64,000 nucleotides of DNA from Metaphire vulgaris (Eukaryota; Annelida; Clitellata; Crassiclitellata; Megascolecidae), in the NCBI GenBank assembly GCA_018105865.1, contig CM030868.1, forward strand, positions 8,878,245 to 8,942,244, read 5' to 3'. Within the stretch, counting starts at the first letter, position 1; each line of letters opens with the position of its first letter. The notes under the pieces are model-generated. The model was not told the origin of the DNA and did not search any database. It was given only the letters and a program-made list of their open reading frames with translations. This document shows, piece after piece, positions 21,192-32,358 of the stretch. Position numbers and translations under genes: made by a program.

Positions 21192-21509
21192 AATATTTTC
21201 TGCATCTAAATGCAACTTGATTTTGTTTTATCATACCATTCTTAAAACATAGTTGTAATGAATGTAATCGAACTATCATGGCGTGTGTTTATCATTATTA
21301 ATCATAGTTCTTTATTTAAGTTTGTAAAAGTTTTACATTTAAATCATGTAATTAACGACTGTGTGTCGACTCTAAAATTTTGCACAGAAAAAATTGTTGC
21401 TGTCTGTAAAAACTTGCAAACAAGTTTTGATTTTGCACACGAACCAGCAAACCTTAGAGGGAACATTGTTGCCAATAATTGAATTATAAAAGTTTCTTTG
21501 TTCATTCAG

Positions 21510-21915
21510 TGGCGTACCTAAGGGGCAGCACAGGAAGTACTTAGTACTTAGTCCGTCCTCATGCTGGAAGCACATTGGGCAGCACAGAATGTTCTCCATC
21601 TACAATGGTCGTTGGCCCATGACAGACCAATGTGCATCAGATCTTGTTCTACTGTTTTCTTCCATGTTATCCTCGGTCTGCCTCTATTTCTTTTGCTGCT
21701 ATCTGGTAGCAAGTCCATTGCTTGTTTTCCATTTTCAGTGTACATTTTCAAGCCAGCTCATACATACTTCATTTTCTTAGGATCTCCTCCATCATCTGCT
21801 GTCCTGTTATTCTTCTTATTTCAGCATTGTTTATCATATCTTTCCAATGTACATTCAGGATCCTTCGCTGCACAGGAAGGGGCAGCAATTATTTTTAATC
21901 TCATAGCCTACTGAT
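21510..21915 (-). mobile_element. LINE 3' fragment
   Basis: The minus-strand frame encodes GRPRITWKKTVEQDLMHIGL then SWANDHCRWRTFCAAQCAS, the final segment of RTE/Jockey-type RT proteins (GRP-x-TW, then an RxxWRxFVAA box). It is 5'-truncated just above 21900. Confidence 0.75.
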
Positions 21916-21924
21916 GATGATGAC

Positions 21925-22362
21925 TGCTCAAATAAGGTATGTATGGTACTGAAGCAACGTATCCTAACAAAAGCACGTTAAATGCTTTGGATAGACTTAT
22001 CCAGCAGGCTGTTTGTAAAATATTTAACGTTTATTGTAAAGATACAATCAAGTGTATAAGGGATATGGTTGGTTTGCAGCTAACACATGATGTAGTAAAA
22101 CACCGGCAGCAATCCTTTTTATTGAAGTATAAGGAGAAATCGCTGTTTTTCTCTGATTCTATAGTAAATGTGTGCTTGAGGTCTGAAGTTATGGACATGA
22201 TGCAATGAATGTCATGTTAGTTGAATAGGTATTTGAGTTTTGTTTGTTTGTTTTACTTGGCTGTACTGTGTAAAGTGTGTGTTTTATTAGTTTATTATTA
22301 GTTTATTATTGTTTTTTTTGGTTCTATTTGATGCTGTGCTTGTCACAAATAAAGATTATTAA
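21925..22362 (+). mobile_element. LINE 3' fragment with AATAAA
   Basis: The frame to 22208 (LNALDRLIQQAVCKIFNVYC, then DMVGLQLTHDVVKHRQQSFL) resembles the C-terminal tail of a LINE reverse transcriptase. The 3' UTR ends GTCACAAATAAAGATTATTA, with an AATAAA-type signal. Only the last ~430 bp remain. Confidence 0.65.
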
Positions 22363-22702
22363 TAAGGAAGTCCCACAAGCAAGATGGTAGTCTTGTGTTT
22401 AAACCCCACTAATCTGCTCTGTTAAATTCAGACTTGGAGCCAAGGCCACAACTTTTGAGGCCAAGGCGAGGCCAAGGACTTGTAACATGAGGCCAGTAAC
22501 ACGAGGCCAAGGACAGCAGCTAAAATAACTGAAAAATAATTGTATATATATAGTTGCATACTATTTCTGTTTTTTTGATGTCTTAATATCAAATTGTAAA
22601 TACATGACATGCTTACAATATCTTTATGTCATTTGATGGACGTTTTGATGGACATGCATATGAAAATATTTACATATCAGTAGATTTTTCAATCAATTAG
22701 AG
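22363..22702. other. Short GAGGCCAAGGAC repeats, otherwise unassigned
   Basis: Around 22435-22510 the motif GAGGCCAAGG occurs several times in short tandem. Nothing else is recognised before the hAT start. Confidence 0.5.
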
Positions 22703-23944
22703 CAGTGTTTCTCAAACTGTGTGCCGCGGCACACTAGTGTGCCGCGCGAGATTATCAGGTGTGCCGTGGGATTTGTTGTAAATTTTATCAAATTTAAAAT
22801 GTCAATGTTTTAAATATCTCAGATCAATGACTGTGCTCCAATACTCTGTCTTGTACGCATAGCCAGTGAGGGTCGTAGCGTCACCGACGAGTCTGATGAA
22901 ATCTAGAGTCTTGATAATTCACCCCCTGGGACCTTGGAGGACGGGAAGCGCAGCATTGCATGCAAAGCCCCTTGGTATATGAGACGATGCTGGTATGGAG
23001 AGGGGTTGTGACTTTTGCAGTTAAAACTACATGGGGCCAAGTAGGCTAAGTCATTAAGATACAACCCCTGCCTGGTGTCTGGTTTGTGGCACCTAAGGGG
23101 GTGTTACCTGCAGAGCGACTGTGTGCCGGCAGAGAGGACTTGTATCTGTTCTCTGAACCAAGCTAATCAAGTTGTGAACTTCATAAAATCCTGACCACTT
23201 AAATTTGACTTCTTTCAAAGCTCTGTGAGGCAATGGATTCCGAATATACATGCATATTGTACCCATAGAAGCCTAGGTAGAGCACCTGGAAGTGGAAGGT
23301 CAACTGCAGGCAACCAACAAAATCGGTCTAAGTTGGTCAACGATCTAAACCGCTTAAGAAATCAGCGGTTTTGCGTATTTTCACGTAATTTTAGATTGTT
23401 TTCAACTTGCAATTGTTCGGAAACTTTGAAGGCTAAAAAGATGAGGTATACACCAATGTTTTGCATTTTTATTCCTCTTTCAAACGATCCGTGCAAAAAT
23501 TTAAAAAAAATTGTGAGGGGACCACTTTCTGGCCTAAAACAAACCCTCCCTCCAAAACATTTTTTGGGTTCCTAGCTGTGTAGCAAAAACGGTTGAGTGG
23601 TAGTCTATCTTAAATCTTTGGTTACGGCAAAGTTGTAGGGAATATAATTGGAACAAAATTAATCAAACATTTTGAAAATCGGACTGTATTTGGTTGAGAT
23701 ATCGTCTCCCTGCCCTGATCACCCTCTGTATAGTAACCTTAGAAATTATGCTCATTGATGGCCTAAGTTAGTCAAATTCTTAAATTCTCTGCCCAACGTT
23801 GACCTTCCAGGTGCTCTAACTAGGCTTTTATGATTGTATCATATTAATGTTCACTGGCTTTAATGTGGCGTCTTTTCAAGTGTGCCGCCGATGTTTTCAC
23901 GTATTTCTAGTGTGCCGCAAGACGAAAAAGTTTGAGAAACACTG
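22703..23944. mobile_element. hAT element, 8-bp duplication AATTAGAG
   Basis: AATTAGAG is duplicated at 22695-22702 and 23945-23952. The ends are CAGTGTTTCTCAAACTGTGT and, inward from the right, CAGTGTTTCTCAAACTTTTT, a widespread hAT terminus. GTGTGCCGCG repeats lie subterminally on both sides. No transposase is visible. Another element (23265-23835) is inserted in it. Confidence 0.9.
23265..23835. mobile_element. Inverted-repeat element nested in hAT
   Basis: The left end AAGCCTAGGTAGAGCACCTG and the right end read inward (AAGCCTAGTTAGAGCACCTG) match, and GGTCAAC follows a few bases in on both sides. Internal sequence (about 23420-23700) resembles the tandem unit of the TTAA-flanked repeats at 2756 and 4967, although these termini are different. 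The target duplication could not be defined. Confidence 0.65.
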
Positions 23945-24540
23945 AATTAGAGAGAGCAGGGTGATTGTGTATTAAGAAAAAAATGTCGAAATTTCATTAA
24001 TGTGTTCAATGGCGATTAACTGAAAATAACTGAAAATAACTGAAAAATAAATAACTATAACTGAAACTGTAACTGAACAGTGACAATAACTTCAACTGTA
24101 ACTATTCTTGTACAATCACCTGATGAGAGTTAGGGCTGCTGGTTTAATGCAGAAATTTTTAGGCAAAAATGCGGGACTCTCGAGTCCTAAATATACGGAG
24201 TAAATGCAGAAATTTGCCATCTATGTACCTATCTCACCTCACTTATTTGTGGAAATTGTGGAGATGGTCACTGTGCACTCATTTAGCGCTAAAAACGGGT
24301 GAAAATGCTGGCAAACTGCCAAGAACGGCGACTTTCTGAGGTACACACATACACGTGCAAGACAACCAGAAGGTGCCAAACCGGCTTGGGTACAATATTA
24401 AGCAACTTACTGGTTAGATATACATCAAAAACATTCTTGAAATTTTGTCTTTTAGTTTTCTCCTGCATTTTTCTGTGACTTCCTAATAGAACTTCTACTT
24501 TAAAGCAGTGTTTTTAAATTCTTTGTTTCAAGTTAACAGT
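23945..24540. other. AACTGAAAATAACTG-rich stretch, no gene
   Basis: About 24015-24110 is rich in AACTGAAAAT and ACTGTAACT units, comparable to the repeats near 37990 and 39175. A segment near 24310 (GCTGGCAAACTGCC) recurs near 59930. No coding region was recognised. Confidence 0.5.
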
Positions 24541-24632
24541 ATAACCCGCATGCAAATATACCCCACAAGGGAGGCTGCGGTTTGTAATTTTTGTATTACC
24601 TGTGGGTAATAATCATGCAAATACGGTAATAA
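24541..24632. repeat. 92-bp MITE-like repeat, copy 1
   Basis: It runs from AACCCGCATGCAAATATACC through GGCTGCGGTTTGTAATTTTT to AATAATCATGCAAATACGGT. It is the reverse complement of 25126-25217 with few differences, and shares CGCATG and CGGTAAT features with the end at about 63800-63895. Confidence 0.75.
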
Positions 24633-24944
24633 GATTAAACTAAGTATGCTGGTGAGGATATGATTCACCTAATCACTGACAACAACTTCACGGGCCCCAC
24701 CATTGATCCATTCTGAGTCACCAATTAATTTAACCAACATGCAACTTTTGCTTTTATTTATTTCTGTTGATGTTTTATTAATAATTTCTATTGTACAATA
24801 ATTATTAATTAACAATCTCGTCATGAATAGTTGTTCATTAATCAGGCAATAATTGGCAGATACTGATTGCTAAATGGCTGATTGTTAAATGGCCGATTGT
24901 TAAATGGCTGATACCAATTAATTACATATCTGCCACTGTGCCGA

Positions 24945-25130
24945 TTCAGATAATGATAATGAAGTCACAGACGAAAGAGAATGTGGCACTAAATGGTTAC
25001 AAGGAACACAATTGGATGACCTCGAATTTGCGGATGATTTAGCACTGTTATCCCACAGTCTGCACCACATGCAAATAAAAACCAAATATCTTGAGGAAAT
25101 TGCCTATTCAATAGGATTAAATATTACTGT
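24945..25130 (+). mobile_element. RT active-site fragment
   Basis: The translation LDDLEFADDLALLSHSLHHM contains an FADD box with the flanking pattern of RTE-type reverse transcriptases. It is cut by the MITE-like repeat at 25126. Confidence 0.7.
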
Positions 25131-25217
25131 ATTTGCATGATTATTACCCGTGGGTAATAAAAAAAATTACAAACCGCAGCACCCTCTTGTGGGGTATATT
25201 CGTATGCGGGTTAAAAC
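25126..25217. repeat. 92-bp MITE-like repeat, copy 2 (inverted)
   Basis: This is the reverse complement of the repeat at 24541-24632. Both copies keep the GGGTAATAA and GCTGCGGTT-type blocks. Confidence 0.75.
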
Positions 25218-25752
25218 TTCAAAGGATTCAGAATTCTGTGGCTCGGGCCATTACAAAAACTCGCAAACATGATCACATTAGACCTGTCCTTCAAAAGTTA
25301 CACTGGCTGCCAGTAGAACAAAGAATTGTTTTTAAGACTGGTGTCCTTGGTTTTAAAATTCTGCAGTCTGGCCAACCTCAATATTTAAAATCTATGATAA
25401 ACCATCCAAAACATTATCATTCAACAAGATTTGCTGATTCATTGTTAAATGTACCTAGAACAAACAATGAAATTGGTAAGAGAGCTTTTTCTATTTCTGG
25501 GCCAAAAATCTGGAACTCTCTCCTTCTGGTTGTCAGATCTTCCAATAAACTGAGCATTTTCAGATCTAGGCTTAAAACACATGTCTTCCAACTAGCATTT
25601 CCTCCATAGTCTGTCTTGCTGTTTCCCTCTGACTGATCTCTGGAATGACCTGGTCTTTTGCGGATGGATTTAAAGTACCATCGATTGATACCCTTGAGTA
25701 TTAGAAATGGTGCTATAGAAGTGCATAATTATTTATTATTTATTTATTTATT
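25218..25752 (+). mobile_element. LINE 3' fragment, C-terminal ORF
   Basis: The frame to 25609 reads LQRIQNSVARAITKTRKHDH, HWLPVEQRIVFKTGVLGFKI and GKRAFSISGPKIWNSLL, ending in FRSRLKTHVFQLAF. The 3' UTR ends in ATTTATTATTTATTTATTTA. It is 5'-truncated next to the MITE-like repeat. Confidence 0.8.
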
Positions 25753-26099
25753 CTGGAAACATGAAACTAACTCACGAGAGGGCAGTTTTAACATCAAACT
25801 GAGGCGTGGCATTAACTGTGAAGTAAAGTGTGGGCCTGGACGTTTGGATGGCAGCATACTCTAGGTTAATGGTGTATGCCACCTGCATCGCTGTATTCCC
25901 ATGTGACTGGAGATCAGCACCGGCCCCAAAGCTTGAATCCAAGCATGGGAAAACTTTACTTTTTTTACCTCCTGTTCTGCAATCTTCCTTTCTGTCTCTC
26001 GTACCCATCACTGCTACCAGAGTCATCTAGCTTGGCTCTCAGCAACCCACATCATTCAAACTGTTTCTTCAATAACAGTCAGCATCAATGATTGCTTTT
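25753..26099. other. Intronic stretch with a possible SINE tail
   Basis: About 25905-25960 contains GATCAGCACCGGCCCC and AAAACTTTACTTTTTTACC, like the tail of the SINE at 20735-20919. The rest is unassigned. Confidence 0.4.
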
Positions 26100-26585
26100 A
26101 TTTATTTATTTATTTCAAGACAATTTCTATAGCGCTGTGCACTAGGCTAAGGCCTACGACAAGGGCGCTGCACACACACAGTCAACCATATCCTAAACTA
26201 AAAAGGTGCGTCTTTAGTTCTCTCAGGAACAGTCCAGCAGAGTTGGCCTCAGTCACTGCAGTTGGCAAGGCATTCCAAAGCAATGGGTTCCCGCGTGAGA
26301 AGGACCTGTCTCCAAACTTCGGAGTCTGTGACAGAGGCGGGACGAGCAGTAGGACACAATGGCCGGAGCGAAGTGCCGACCTCCGTGCGTTTGAAGTTGA
26401 TCTTAGGACTAGCTCAGCCAGGTACTGTGGACAGTGCGGGTCCTTTAACGCTCGGAAGGTGAGCCAGCAGTGCTTATGGATAATGCGCTCCCGGGCTCGA
26501 AGCCAGTGCAGCTGGTCACGCAGTAGTCTTTTCTCCGAGTGTATTGAAGTTTTCACAGTCTTGCTGTCATCAAGAGTGCTGAACT
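26100..26585 (-). mobile_element. LINE 3' fragment
   Basis: A TTTATTTATTTATTTATTTC tail is followed by CAATTTCTATAGCGCTGTGC. The minus-strand frame to 26556 reads LLRDQLHWLRARERIIHKHC, LVLRSTSNARRSALRSGH, FGDRSFSRGNPLLWNALPTA and LFLRELKTHLFSLGYG. This is the AGCGC-ended LINE family. Confidence 0.82.
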
Positions 26586-26665
26586 ATCAGTAATCAGTCT
26601 GAACAAAATTTCAGCACCCCTAAATGTGTTACTTAAAATTACTGGCACCTGAATAATTAAATTAC

Positions 26666-26870
26666 CTTGGCAAATAGCTTGTTGCCCTCTGCTTTATGTG
26701 TTTCAAACAATTTGTCATTGTCATTAGATTTGACAGTTTTGCTGGAAGATGAGGGTTGCATAACAGCAGGAGATGGTGCAACTAAACTTCCCAAAGGCAA
26801 AAATGATGTAATCTTTGGAAGCTTTTCACGCCACCTTGGTCCATCCATCTGCTGGAGCACTGCAGCACAC
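26666..26870 (-). CDS. SPAG1: SPAG1-like exon e
   Basis: A 205-bp exon begins with the last base of a split arginine codon and ends at phase 0. It encodes CAAVLQQMDGPRWREKLPKI, a linker rich in serine and proline, and KLFETHKAEGNKLFAK, the first helix of the third TPR domain. The MDGPRWREKLP block is highly diagnostic of SPAG1, where a (L/M)DGPNWREKL motif joins the second and third TPR domains. Upper acceptor GCCTGTAG; lower donor AAG then GTAATT. The KAEGN lysine and asparagine are carboxylate-clamp residues. Confidence 0.9.
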
Positions 26871-27363
26871 CTACAGGCACATAATTCCTCATAAAATACA
26901 TAAAAATGCATATTAGAAATACAGAACACCAAATTGAACCCTTCATCATACCCTCATTAAATTTATTAAATCCTTTGCAAAAACCAGTGCCAAAGCCAAG
27001 AGGGTGTTTGGGGGTTAAAACCCCCATTGGTTGCCTGACCAAAATTTTTTTATTGTATATTATTATTCTGTGGGTGGAGGGGCGTCAAAATTGGGTTTAA
27101 CGTTTACCGATCCTTTGTCATGTAGGACATGACATCTGGAAATTGTCATTGCGATCCTACGCCATGTACCATAAGACATCAACTTTTGACAGTACTTTGC
27201 GATCCTATGTCATTCAGTATGTGACAAACAAAGATAATAAATGAAGGGCCCATCCTTCAGCTGCGATTTTGGGTTTTGAAGTGACAAATCCTGCTCTAGA
27301 TACATAGTTTGATGACCGGAACTGAGCACAGGCATGGCTATAGCAAGGGTTGCCTTTGTTGTT
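26871..27363. other. Intronic stretch, nothing firm recognised
   Basis: No gene or clear transposon boundary was recognised. Around 27100-27230 short repeats of GATCCTA(C/T)G and CATG(T)AGACAT types occur. The stretch runs into the LINE fragment at 27364. Confidence 0.4.
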
Positions 27364-27660
27364 ATTTAGCAACATTGGCTGCCTATCAGACAGCGAATTC
27401 ACTACAAAATCATTTTCTTAGTCAACAGATGTCTGAGTGGTGACGCTCCTCACTACCTGATAACAAGACGTAAACTCGTTCAATCGACGCAAAGACATTT
27501 TGGGATTCGTCCTGAAGACACGCAAACACCTGTCACCACGAGAACTCATAGTAAAATCAGAGACCACTCCTTTAAAGCCATTGGCCACAGAGTTGGAATG
27601 CTGGAATACGCGATCAAATCGTCTCATGCCCAGTTTTCCTGAATAAACTTAAGATGTTTT
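27364..27660 (+). mobile_element. LINE C-terminal fragment
   Basis: The plus-strand translation LLWLPIRQRIHYKIIFLVNR, GDAPHYLITRRKLVQSTQRH and RDHSFKAIGHRVGMLEYAI is a LINE RT C-terminus of a different subfamily from its neighbours, ending at a stop near 27640. Confidence 0.7.
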
Positions 27661-27880
27661 ATTTCGATATAGCAGCAGTGGCGCACTTGTAAAAGTCTCG
27701 CCTCAGAAATTAATTATCTATCTATCTCTCTATATATACAGATCCACTCTCGTTAATTCATCATAATTTGTTTTCTTAAACTTTGGCGGATTAAAGCATG
27801 TGGCGGATTAACGAAAACAGGTCTTTTGGTGAGACGGATTGTATATAAACTTATCTGTACAGTATCATGAACAAAACAGC

Positions 27881-28459
27881 TACCGTATATATTTGTGATA
27901 AAGTCGAGAAATTTAAGGCCAATTCACAGGTTATATATCCTGACCTCGACTTATACTGTATAACTGTTGGGTAAAGTTTCCATACATAGCATGTCTAATT
28001 AATTTAGCTAACTGCGTAATTATTTTCAACATTATATCTAAATAAAAGTTCACGCAGTAATTTATAGACGCCACATAAATATTAATTAAATATTGGCACT
28101 ACATAAATATAAAAAATTCAAGATTACCGGTAATTAAGATTTTTATATTGTCAAGAATGAGCGAATAGCAGGTTTAAAATTTTCTTAATCGTCAGGAATC
28201 AATCTGGGAATGTGAAAATCATTCAGTTTCTCGATAGTTCAAAGCTAAAACGCAGTTTTCAATCAAAACAATGGCGCCTGCTATGCATGCCCACTGCCCA
28301 CGTCCGCCATTGTTCCGACTCACTATCACCTCAAGAGGGTTCGCCGCGATGACGTCACTTCGACTTATTCCCGGGTCAATGACTTTAAACACCTTCAAAT
28401 ACCCAAAATCTAGGGGTCGACTTATACTCGGATCGACTTTATCTCGAGTATATATGGTA
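27881..28459 (+). mobile_element. TA-flanked MITE, copy 1 (579 bp)
   Basis: It starts ACCGTATATATTTGTGATAA and ends CGAGTATATATGGT; the inverted termini share GATAAAGTCGA. Inside are CTCGACTTATAC-type motifs, GACGTCAC and a TTTCAATCAAAACAATGGCG block. Other copies lie at 47646-48225 (reversed), 48632-51632 (same orientation, interrupted) and 56015-59686 (reversed, interrupted). Confidence 0.82.
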
Positions 28460-29029
28460 TATGCTAAGCAAACAGTAAACACAACAATATACTGTGCTAC
28501 AGTATTGTTTCTTGTAAAAGCATAGTTGCAGTTCTATGCAGTGTGTAGTTCTACATGAAATAAATGTTACTTTGCACTATGTGCGTTCAGTAGTCAGTAG
28601 GCCTACTTGTTGGCTTGTTGGTTTACCATGTGTAAATCATTTGTAAAAGCCAGTTAATTTTGTCTGGCGATGCGACATGAAATGACGATCTGCTAATCTT
28701 CTAATCGTGGTTGAAGTGACCAGCAATTTCCTTTTGACTTGCTTCTGGATTTTCATCTTTATACAAACATATGTCGTGTTTTTGTTAAATTCCTAATCGG
28801 CCCATTAACATTTTGTATTCAATGACATGAATGTTTCTCGATTAAAATTGTTTAAAACACAAGTCATACAATAGCCACTTCCACTTCCATATATAGTAAA
28901 ACAGAAAGCTAAATCTGCAAATCCACCAAAACTGATGAATGACCACGGATTTTTATCAGCAAATTAGTGGGTTGGCAGATTAATGAGTACTAGTAAGTAA
29001 GTAAGAGAACGTCAAGATTAGAGCGGTAA

Positions 29030-30340
29030 CTTGTCAAAAAGACTACGCGAACACTTTAAACAGAATTAACCAAGTAGCTAGTCTTAAAAAGGCAGGACTT
29101 CAGTCGATTCCTTAAAATATCCAACGATGGTGACAAGACGTGTTCTCGGAACGATAAGCAACGAAGTTGTTGATGATCTAAGTCGCTTGCGGCCCGCGAG
29201 GTCAGAAATGCTGCGAAACTCAGATGCAAGATAGTTCAGACCCAACCCGTGAAGGCAGCAATATACAAGGGTTGATAGCTTGAATGTAATGCGCTCAGGC
29301 GCCAACAGCCAATGAAGATCCATAAGAAGCGGGGTGACATGATCATATCGGGCAGAATGAAAGATGAGTCGAGCTGCACTATTCAAAACTGACTGCAAAC
29401 GGTCAAAACAATAGGCAGGTGACCCTGCAAGAACAGCGTTGCCATAGTCCAACCTAGTCAGTACCAGAGCAACAACCGTCTTAAGGACAGCTTGAGAGAC
29501 AGACTGACGCAGACTCCTAATCGAACGAAGTGAAGAGAAACAGCTGGCGACAGTCTTGGATACATGAAGCTTCAGGGTCACCGCACTATCAAGGTAAATG
29601 CCCAAATTCCGCACTGAGGCAGCCGGGTGGAGCTCGAGATCGTGGATCTTGACACAGTCACGCGGTAGCAGGTGTTGTTGCCTGTCTGTGGCAAACCAGA
29701 GCACCTCAGACTTAGAGACATTAAGCTGAAGCCTATTAGACTTAAGCCAGACTGACAGCTCATCCAAGAACAAGGTGAGACGCTCGAGAAGCAGGTGCGT
29801 TTCAGACGGCCAACAGCCACCATAGATCTGAGTGTCATCCACGTAAAGATGACCATAAAGCCCATGTTTGAGGGTGATACATATAAGATCGGCCACATAC
29901 AAGGTAAATAAAATGGGACCTAGGACCGAGCCCTGCGGAACGCCACAGGTCACCCGAGATGGAAGGGTCCTGGAGTGAGGACAGCGGACAAGTTGCGTGC
30001 GGTGGTCAAGATAAGAGGAAAACCATCTGAGTGCCACGTGATTAATGCCATAAGAGACGTTAAGACGACTACAGTATCAAATGCGGCCGTAAGGTCAAGA
30101 AGGACAAGGAGGGCAAACTTACCCTGATCAAGTTCATGAAGTATATCGGAAGTGATTTTAAGAACAGCCGTTTCAGGAGAATGGAAAGCACAATAGGCAG
30201 ACTGAAGCTCAAGAAGGAGACCAGAAACAGCGAGATGGTCAATGAGCTGCCTAGAGGCGAAGCGCTCAAGTAGCTTCGACAAAACAGACAAATTGGAGAT
30301 CGGTCTGTAAGAGCCAACATCAGAGACATCGAGACCCGAG
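29030..30340 (-). mobile_element. LINE, RT to C-terminus, long ORF
   Basis: A minus-strand frame of 317 codons (29084-30037) carries GVPQGSVLGPILFTLYVADL, YVDDTQIYGG (a YADD variant), LTRLDYGNAVLAGSPAY, HVTPLLMDLHWLLAPERI and LLIVPRTRLVTIVGYF. Upstream, in other frames, are SVLSKLLERFASRQLIDHL and LVLLDLTAAFDTV (about 30090-30290). The 3' end has TAAG repeats near 29000. It is closely related to the plus-strand copy at 39945-40370. It lies in the same orientation as SPAG1. Confidence 0.87.
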
Positions 30341-30509
30341 AGTATTATATCAATGGGTTGGGATCACAATTGTTTTGGTGGATGGCAGTTGATGAATTGG
30401 CAGATAAACGAGTAGTTTTACAATGGGATTGAATTCGTTCTGTATATTTTTGGCGGATTAACAAATTTGGTGGATTAACGAGTGGCGGATTAACGGGAGT
30501 GCACCTGTA

Positions 30510-30560
30510 CTTATATATATATATATATATATATATACATACACACATTTATATATATTT
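30510..30560. repeat. TA microsatellite
   Basis: A tract of about twelve TA units followed by CATACACACATTTATATATA lies next to the end of the Tigger-like element. Confidence 0.9.
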
Positions 30561-30757
30561 TTATTTTTAAAAATATTTTCTCTGTTATATAGTATATGCA
30601 AAACTTAAGATGTTCGGGAAAATATTTGGATTTCTGTAGACGGACGTGGAAATTTTAATGGATCAATAAAGGTTAAGGTAACAAGAAAGAAATAAAGAAG
30701 CACAGAAAAATGTCAATATAGTTGTGTAGGTGCTGTCTGCATGCTTATATAACTACC

Positions 30758-31143
30758 TTAACTCTCTTGCCCGTAAAAGCGCAAAAGCGGCTTTGCCTAG
30801 CGATACCAGTACCTGTAAGGCCTCTTTCGGGGTTTCTGTGTCTTTTCTTAACCACCCTATCGGTAGACAATGGACGACCTTTAGCCGTCGCTACGTAGGT
30901 ATTCGAAACAGGTGACCGCCCATTTAATTGCTTTGGTGACCAGCCCAGAAAACACTCTGAGCCAATTATTGACATTCCAGTGTCGAGTGATTTCCAATGG
31001 CCGTTGGCTAGAACTGCAAACCATTGTCTGGTCTGACAGGTGGGTGGGTACTTCAGAAAGATTGTAAGGAATGCATATAATTTTCCCCAGGAGCTCAGGG
31101 TATAGGAAAATACGCACAGGGAAGACAGGGGTGAGAGAGTTAA
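30758..31143. mobile_element. TTAA-flanked MITE (378 bp)
   Basis: TTAA lies at 30758-30761 and 31140-31143. The ends read CTCTCTTGCCCGTAAA and, inward from the right, CTCTCTCACCCCTGTC. Length and target site fit a piggyBac-type MITE. There is no open frame of note. Confidence 0.7.
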
Positions 31144-31254
31144 TCAAGCAAAATAATAGGCAACAAACTTTTTTGCTTGTTAGGATTTTTCAAAGTTGGG
31201 AATGTTTGTTCGTAACCCCCCCTGGGAAAATCATGGCTAAGCCACTGGCTAATA

Positions 31255-31850
31255 CCTAGATGGCTAAAGTCAAGGGCACTGTACAGGGAATGAAATGTTA
31301 AACAAATGCGTCTTGAGGTGCTGTATGAACCAATCCGGAGAGGTCTCGATTGTCACAGCCTTCCTGAGCAGTTTCCACAATGCTGGGTTTCCACAATGAA
31401 AGGACCGGTCCCTAGCCCCGCTGTCTTGAAAGGAGGGGGATGACGAGATGATTGTCAGCGCCGGAACAGAGAAGAGAGTGACATGGTACTGTCGTTGATC
31501 GGCTGATTAGTTCTGACAGATACGCTGGGCAGTGGGGGTTATTCAGCGCACGGAACGTGAGCCAGTGGCATTTGAACTCCACACACTCGGGGATCCGCAA
31601 CCAGCGCAAACGATCCCTTAGGAATGGCATTACATGGCTGCTCCATCTGGCACTGAACACCAGGCGGGCTGAGACATTCAGGACTGACAGCAGTCGATTA
31701 AGTTGACCGACCGGTAGTCCATACAGCACTCTGTTACAATAATCCACCCGAGAGACGACTAGTGTGCAAACTAAGTCTATTGCTGCCGAAGAAGGGAGCA
31801 ACGTAAAAATTAAAAGCAATTTAAAAGCAATGATAGAAACAGTTAAGTCC
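31255..31850 (-). mobile_element. LINE C-terminal fragment
   Basis: The minus-strand frame reads SRVDYCNRVLYGLPVGQLNR, LLSVLNVSARLVFSARW, HVMPFLRDRLRWLRIPECVE and FRALNNPHCPAYLSELI. The 3' region near 31265-31300 (TGGCTAAAGTCAAGGGCACT) matches other AGCGC-family LINE ends. Confidence 0.8.
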
Positions 31851-32055
31851 AAAGTGACAATTTTCGGTAAGTTGTTCCAAACAGACGGAGCAGCATTGGC
31901 AAAGAAATGATCAGTGAGAGAAGGCGAGTGCGCTGCTGTAGCAGTCTCAGTAGTCTGGACTGTTCCTGCAGTTGGATGACAGCTGCCAGGTAGCTGGGCT
32001 GTTGTGTTGTAATCATCTTAAAAGTGATTAGCACAATCTTGTATTCGATATGGCA
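31843..32055 (-). mobile_element. LINE C-terminal fragment of another subfamily
   Basis: The minus-strand translation YKIVLITFKMITTQQPSYLA, then SLTDHFFANAAPSVWNNLPK in another frame, and LTVSIIAFKLL, shows the final part of an RT protein. It abuts the fragment below without a clear boundary. Confidence 0.6.
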
Positions 32056-32064
32056 ATAGTTAGT

Positions 32065-32358
32065 TAGTTAGTTAGTTATTAAGCCAATTTATATAGTGCT
32101 ATAGTCATAGCAGGCCAAGATCAAGAGCGCTTTACACATTGCACTTAAATGAGATATTAAACAAGTGCATCTTTAGTCTGGTAGCAAACATTTCAAGACT
32201 AGTCGTGTTGGTCACACTGTCGGGCAGCGAATTCCAGAGGGGATTCCCCCGGGTGAAAGACCTCTCCCCAAATTTCACTGTCTTAGACGAAGGGGGTACA
32301 ACCAATTGGACTCGATTATAGGAACGAAGCTGCTGCCGACAATCAGTAAGTGGGGGCC
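32065..32358 (-). mobile_element. LINE 3' end with AACT tail
   Basis: An AGTTAGTTAGTTAGTTATTA tail and AAGCCAATTTATATAGTGCT are followed by a 3' coding segment. It is nearly the reverse complement of 46725-47025, so both are recent copies of one subfamily. It is cut off at about 32358. Confidence 0.82.

Larger units (their letters stand above)
20400..21468 (+). mobile_element. hAT element, 8-bp duplication TTGCCAAT
   Basis: TTGCCAAT is duplicated at 20392-20399 and 21469-21476. The ends read CATGGTTCCTTCTAAGCTGC and, inward from the right, CAATGTTCCCTCTAAGGTTT. It contains a minus-strand SINE (20735-20919) and a hAT transposase C-terminal piece (20965-21191). The element is internally deleted to about 1.07 kb. 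Confidence 0.87.
27739..30507. mobile_element. Tigger/pogo-like element with TA duplication
   Basis: TA flanks the element at 27737-27738 and 30508-30509. The ends read CAGATCCACTCTCGTTAATT and, inward from the right, CAGGTGCACTCCCGTTAATC. Subterminal GGCGGATTAACGA units occur near 27785-27825 and 30455-30500, and diverged ones at about 28960. No transposase is seen. It has been filled by a MITE (27881-28459) and a LINE (about 29030-30340). Confidence 0.75.

Noticed and set aside
29084..30037. 317-codon frame as a host gene
   Set aside because: It contains PQG, YVDD and LINE C-terminal motifs and has a near-identical second copy; it is a retrotransposon.
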